Positions 60,955-64,000 of a DNA stretch of 64,000 nt are shown piece after piece. Every line of letters starts with the position of its first letter. Within the stretch, counting starts at the first letter, position 1. Both the position numbers and the translations under genes were made by a program. The notes beneath the pieces were generated by a model. That model worked only from the letters and a program-made list of their open reading frames with translations. It was not told where the DNA came from and did no database searches. Location of the stretch: assembly GCF_004000945.1 (NCBI RefSeq), contig NZ_BIMF01000003.1:186001-250000 (forward strand), read 5' to 3'. The DNA comes from Paenibacillus lautus NBRC 15380 (lineage in GTDB: Bacteria; Bacillota; Bacilli; Paenibacillales; Paenibacillaceae).

Positions 60955-61758
60955 TTAAGGTTTCGATCCGTTCTCTCCCTTTTTGGCAGAATCCATGCTT
61001 TCCAGAAGGGCTTGTTCGGTTTCGGACTCCTCTTCCTCGGCTTTCTTCATCTTCTCCTGCTGTTCCTGCATTTTGGTGAAGGTGGCATAGAAGTTAAAGA
61101 ACGCGAACAATGCCATCAGGCAGAACAGGAAGAACACGAACAGCACCGGCATCTGCGTGCCGATATACGCCAAGACAGCGCTTCCGATCAAAGTCGAAAA
61201 TACGCGGAACGGACGAATCAACGTCAGCAGCACCGCATTTTTCAACAGCTGCGTCGTTTTCATCTCATAATGAACGGCCATGGAGAAGAAATTGAACAGG
61301 GAGACAAACAGCACGATAAGCAGCACGAGCATCACAATGCCGACAAGCTGGAAACCATCAAGCTGCGTCATATAAACCGTGTAATCCACGTACATAATCA
61401 CGAACAGCAGCGTATAAAAAATACCGCCGATCATGCTCTGCTTGTAATTTTCCTTATAACCCTTGAAAAACGTTTTAAATACGGACACATCCGGATTGCC
61501 CATTACCCATTTGCGTACAACGGTAAATAAAGCCGCCGTAGCCGGAAACAAAACAAACGGTGATAATATTCCCAGAACCCAGTTGGACAGCAGCTGCTCA
61601 TTATGCGCCTCCGGTGTCTGAACGGCCATCAGGAATTTGGTTAGAACGATAAACAGGAAAGGCGATGTACAAATAACCCACAAGATGTTCGAAAAAGCAA
61701 TTCGGGTAATCCACTCGGTGAGCTTGTATAAGCCACCCATGGCTCCTTTCATTTCCAA
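60955..61758 (-). CDS. YesL-like membrane protein (DUF624)
   Basis: A 267-residue protein with about five spans, matching the YesL/DUF624 family. The N-terminal GGLYKLTEWITRIAFSNILWVICTSPFLF is the family signature, and the middle segment has VFKTFFKGYKENYKQS. The C-terminal tail after residue 215 is a charged Glu/Lys coil. DUF624 genes often accompany sugar ABC transporter operons, but none is here. The start is probably TTG at 61758, eight bases after AGGAGG; an ATG lies two codons later. The function is not known. Confidence 0.8.
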   Translation of the reverse strand: MEMKGAMGGLYKLTEWITRIAFSNILWVICTSPFLFIVLTKFLMAVQTPEAHNEQLLSNWVLGILSPFVLFPATAALFTVVRKWVMGNPDVSVFKTFFKGYKENYKQSMIGGIFYTLLFVIMYVDYTVYMTQLDGFQLVGIVMLVLLIVLFVSLFNFFSMAVHYEMKTTQLLKNAVLLTLIRPFRVFSTLIGSAVLAYIGTQMPVLFVFFLFCLMALFAFFNFYATFTKMQEQQEKMKKAEEEESETEQALLESMDSAKKGENGSKP

Positions 61759-61946
61759 ATCCGTTTCCTCCTCACTCAAATCATGCATGTATCTATTAAT
61801 ATACCTTATTTGGTACATGCATTGCCAGAGCCTAATTTCAACGCACCTGGGTGAATGTCCAATCCATCGCCGTGGTTTCCCCATACGATATCTCGTAATC
61901 CGTTCAACAAACTTGAATTTCCAAATTTAAAGAGGAGGGATTATGT

Positions 61947-62051
61947 ATGTCTTGTGAAGGTGGCGGCGGTTACGGCTACGGAAATAATGTTGGTATTGTC
62001 CTGGTTCTGTTCATTCTCCTTGTAATTATTCTCAGCACATTCTACATCTAA
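61947..62051 (+). CDS. YjcZ-family sporulation miniprotein
   Basis: A 34-residue protein: MSCEGGGGYGYGNN, then one hydrophobic span IVLVLFILLVIILSTF and a short end. Glycine/tyrosine-rich start plus one span is the YjcZ/YjcZ-like pattern found in spores of Bacillales. The ATG at 61947 has AGAGGAGGG eight bases upstream. Two hairpins follow. The role of these miniproteins in spores is not known in detail. Confidence 0.8.
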   Translation: MSCEGGGGYGYGNNVGIVLVLFILLVIILSTFYI

Positions 62052-62116
62052 TGTCTCTTTGAATCGTGAAGTGAGACAGATCGGCTGTTATTGCTCTAAA
62101 ACTGCGAGTTTAAAGG

Positions 62117-62143
62117 GGATGCACCCTGGGTGCATCTTCTTTA
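62117..62143 (+). terminator. terminator of the YjcZ-like gene
   Basis: GATGCACCC pairs with GGGTGCATC around a single base, and TTCTTT follows. Confidence 0.65.
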
Positions 62144-62152
62144 AACATGAAC

Positions 62153-62202
62153 AAAAGACGAAGCGCGGCTCCACCTGGTGTGGGCAGCTGCTTCGTCTTT
62201 TA
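62153..62202. terminator. terminator of cshA, bidirectional
   Basis: AAAAGACGAAGC pairs perfectly with GCTTCGTCTTTT, with a further inner CAGC-type stem in the loop. It lies 42 bases after the cshA stop. Confidence 0.85.
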
Positions 62203-62244
62203 ATGTTCGTTTACTTCATTTCAGAAGAAGTTAACCGTTAAATA

Positions 62245-63831
62245 CTATTCGTCTCCGCCCCGGTTAGGACGACGTTCGCCGCCGCTGTAGGAACGAGGTT
62301 TACGGTCACCACTATTGTTGCGGTCACGGTTGTAGCCACCGCCATCGCGGTTGCCATAACTGCTGCTTCCACCTTTGGAGTAGCCGCCACGGTTACCACC
62401 GCTGCCGCTTCCACCCTCACGGCGATATCCACCACCGCTGTTACTGCGTCCGCCATAGCCACCGCTTGGCTTGCGACCACTGCGGATGTCCGGCTTACGG
62501 CGTTTTGCACGGATCGGATCTTCCGGAGTCAAGTGAATATCGGATCCTTCCTTTTTGTCTCCAGTCAGGATCTTCATTGCAGCTGCCAGCAATTGTACGG
62601 AATCGTATTGTTCCAGCAATTGAATGGCAAGACCTTTATACTCGGTCAATTCACCTTGCTCAATAATTTCAAGCACACGTTCAGCGATAATGCGCTGTTT
62701 ACCTTCAATAGCTTCAGCGATCGTAGGCAAAGGTTTACGTGGAATACGGTGACGAGTCACACGCTCGATAAAGTACAGATGATCCATCTCACGAGGAGTT
62801 ACGAAGGACCAAGCTGTACCTTCTTTACCCGCACGGCCTGTACGTCCGATACGGTGTACATAACTTTCCGGATCTTGCGGCAAGTCAAAGTTCACAACAT
62901 GGGTAACGCCCGATACGTCGAGACCACGTGCAGCCACATCTGTCGCTACGAGAACATCAATGCTGCCGTCACGGAATTTACGCATAACGGTATCACGTTG
63001 ATGCTGGGACAGGTCACCATGGAGACCGTCTGCAGAGTAGCCGCGTTTTTGCAGGGCTTCTGCCAGTTCGTCTACCCGGCGCTTCGTGCGTCCGAATACA
63101 ATCGCAAGCTCAGGCGATTCCATATCCAGAAGGCGGCTCAGCGCTTCAAACTTTTGACGCTCAGGAACTTCAATGTACGCTTGATCAATCAGAGGTGCAC
63201 TAACGTGCTTAGGAATAACGGATACATGCTCAGGGTCTTTCAGGAACTGAGAAGCCAGTTTCTGAATGTTAGCCGGCATAGTTGCGGAGAACAGCAAGGT
63301 TTGACGTTCTTCAGGAACTAGCTTAAGGATCGACTGGATGTCTTCCATGAAGCCCATGTCCAGCATTTCATCCGCTTCATCCAATACAACCGTTTGGACA
63401 TCATCAAGTCGGATGGTTTTTCTGTTGATGTGGTCAAGTAGTCGACCTGGTGTGCCGATAATGATTTGAGGCTTCTTTTTCAAAGCGCGGATCTGACGCC
63501 CGATATCCTGTCCGCCATAAATAGCCAAGGAACGGATTCCTTTAAAACGGGACAGTTTACCGATTTCTTCAGCAACCTGAATGGCTAGTTCACGGGTCGG
63601 CGTCATAATGAGAGCGACGATACGCTCCTCTTCCTTGGCGATTTTGTGGATAAGAGGAAGGCCGAATGCTGCTGTCTTACCAGTACCTGTCTGTGCTTGT
63701 CCAATCATGTCCTTGCCGGTTAGGGCAATCGGAATTGATTGGGATTGGATCGGTGTGGCTTCCTCAAAGCCAAGTTCGGTAATTGCTTGCAGCACGCGCG
63801 GCTCCAAGCCAAAATCTGCGAAATTTTTCAA
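62245..63831 (-). CDS. cshA: DEAD-box RNA helicase, CshA type
   Basis: A 528-residue RNA helicase. The Q motif [13 protein letters not shown], motif [36 protein letters not shown] (motif II), FSATMPA (motif III), and [10 protein letters not shown] (motif VI) occur in order. After about residue 400 a dimerisation region, then a long Gly/Arg/Ser/Tyr-rich tail with RGG-like repeats for RNA binding. CshA acts in cold growth, ribosome assembly and RNA decay. The TTG at 63831 stands ten bases after AAGGAG; the ATG at 63840 is only one base from it and is less likely. Upstream is a long leader. Confidence 0.92.
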   Translation of the reverse strand: MKNFADFGLEPRVLQAITELGFEEATPIQSQSIPIALTGKDMIGQAQTGTGKTAAFGLPLIHKIAKEEERIVALIMTPTRELAIQVAEEIGKLSRFKGIRSLAIYGGQDIGRQIRALKKKPQIIIGTPGRLLDHINRKTIRLDDVQTVVLDEADEMLDMGFMEDIQSILKLVPEERQTLLFSATMPANIQKLASQFLKDPEHVSVIPKHVSAPLIDQAYIEVPERQKFEALSRLLDMESPELAIVFGRTKRRVDELAEALQKRGYSADGLHGDLSQHQRDTVMRKFRDGSIDVLVATDVAARGLDVSGVTHVVNFDLPQDPESYVHRIGRTGRAGKEGTAWSFVTPREMDHLYFIERVTRHRIPRKPLPTIAEAIEGKQRIIAERVLEIIEQGELTEYKGLAIQLLEQYDSVQLLAAAMKILTGDKKEGSDIHLTPEDPIRAKRRKPDIRSGRKPSGGYGGRSNSGGGYRREGGSGSGGNRGGYSKGGSSSYGNRDGGGYNRDRNNSGDRKPRSYSGGERRPNRGGDE

Positions 63832-64000
63832 TAGGTTCATACTCCTTCTATCTGTGGACTTCCACTTTCTTCTCTGTATTCTTAAGTAGTGGTGACGTTT
63901 ATAGGCTTTCCCGGCCAGCAGGATTTTCTGCACGAGGTGAACCGGTATATTTCTCTTATCACCAGCATGTTGACTGGTTAATGTATAATCATCCTGATAA
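63832..64000 (-). other. upstream region and probable long 5' leader of cshA
   Basis: No clear -10/-35 pair lies close to the start on the minus strand, and no gene is visible up to the window end. The region is of mixed composition with short inverted repeats and would form a 5' leader of more than 100 bases, a known trait of cold-shock helicase mRNAs. The transcription start is not identified. Confidence 0.35.

Noticed and set aside
62238..62510. Ala/Val-rich 90-codon frame inside the 3' end of cshA
   Set aside because: It is a shifted reading of the Gly/Arg-rich repeat region of the helicase tail.

Overview
The window looks like a chromosomal stretch of a Paenibacillus-type, spore-forming, low-GC Gram-positive bacterium. 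Supporting signs are yqhH/yqhG, yqzE, cwlD-type amidase, yhaN/yhaO, relQ, ykvI, yugP, yjcZ-type and PCYCGC genes, AGGAGG-type ribosome sites, frequent TTG starts and many U-rich hairpin terminators. From about 9 kb onward the DNA is of medium GC and reads as ordinary, well-kept core genome. The first 8.5 kb is clearly AT-richer and is accessory.

1-8.5 kb: an AT-rich biosynthetic island with two divergent arms. The minus arm runs MFS exporter, a 30-residue peptide gene, a hairpin, a PF14907-like nucleotidyltransferase, a tandem GNAT protein, a radical-SAM-like protein without the usual CX3CX2C motif, and an alpha/beta-hydrolase-like protein without the nucleophile serine (cut by the window edge). 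The plus arm holds an SsuD-like flavin monooxygenase, a DUF402-like (FomD/Ntdp-type) protein and a SAM methyltransferase. I do not recognise this gene set as a described pathway. The best reading is a peptide-derived or nucleotidyl-activated natural product with its exporter, and this is the main candidate for a new system.

9-33 kb: B12-dependent ribonucleotide reductase (nrdJ) behind paired NrdR boxes; SNF2 helicase plus YqhG; a secreted unknown protein; yqzE; a cell-wall amidase; an unusual chemoreceptor; a divergent polysaccharide deacetylase; tRNA-Leu(CAG) and small unknown genes; xpt; ykvI; the YhaN/YhaO nuclease pair; a glycosyltransferase; a diguanylate cyclase; and the first of two RsmF-type rRNA methyltransferases.

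34-38 kb: a Fur-controlled iron block with an AraC/substrate-binding regulator, a siderophore-binding lipoprotein and a BesA/Fes-like esterase. It is followed by the ruins of a bacillibactin (dhb) biosynthesis operon: dhbA is truncated, the first 29 codons of dhbC lie inverted, an inner piece of dhbC remains in the original direction, and a short C-terminal tail of another gene follows. The strain probably still uses and cleaves catechol siderophores but cannot make them from this locus.

38-64 kb: housekeeping genes, including a HAD phosphatase, pseudouridine synthase and second RsmF-like gene, a thioredoxin-like/PCYCGC lipoprotein pair, DUF309 and relQ, pyrD, an L,D-transpeptidase, ferredoxin, a DNA polymerase IV, citramalate synthase, a ResA-like protein, a lone JAMM peptidase, an exonuclease/DUF294 pair, an ammonium transporter with a TnrA/GlnR box, a MerR regulator, YugP, a LysR regulator, rhomboid, tpx, 6S RNA, a YesL-like protein, a YjcZ-like miniprotein and the cshA RNA helicase. 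No CRISPR array, insertion sequence or prophage was seen.
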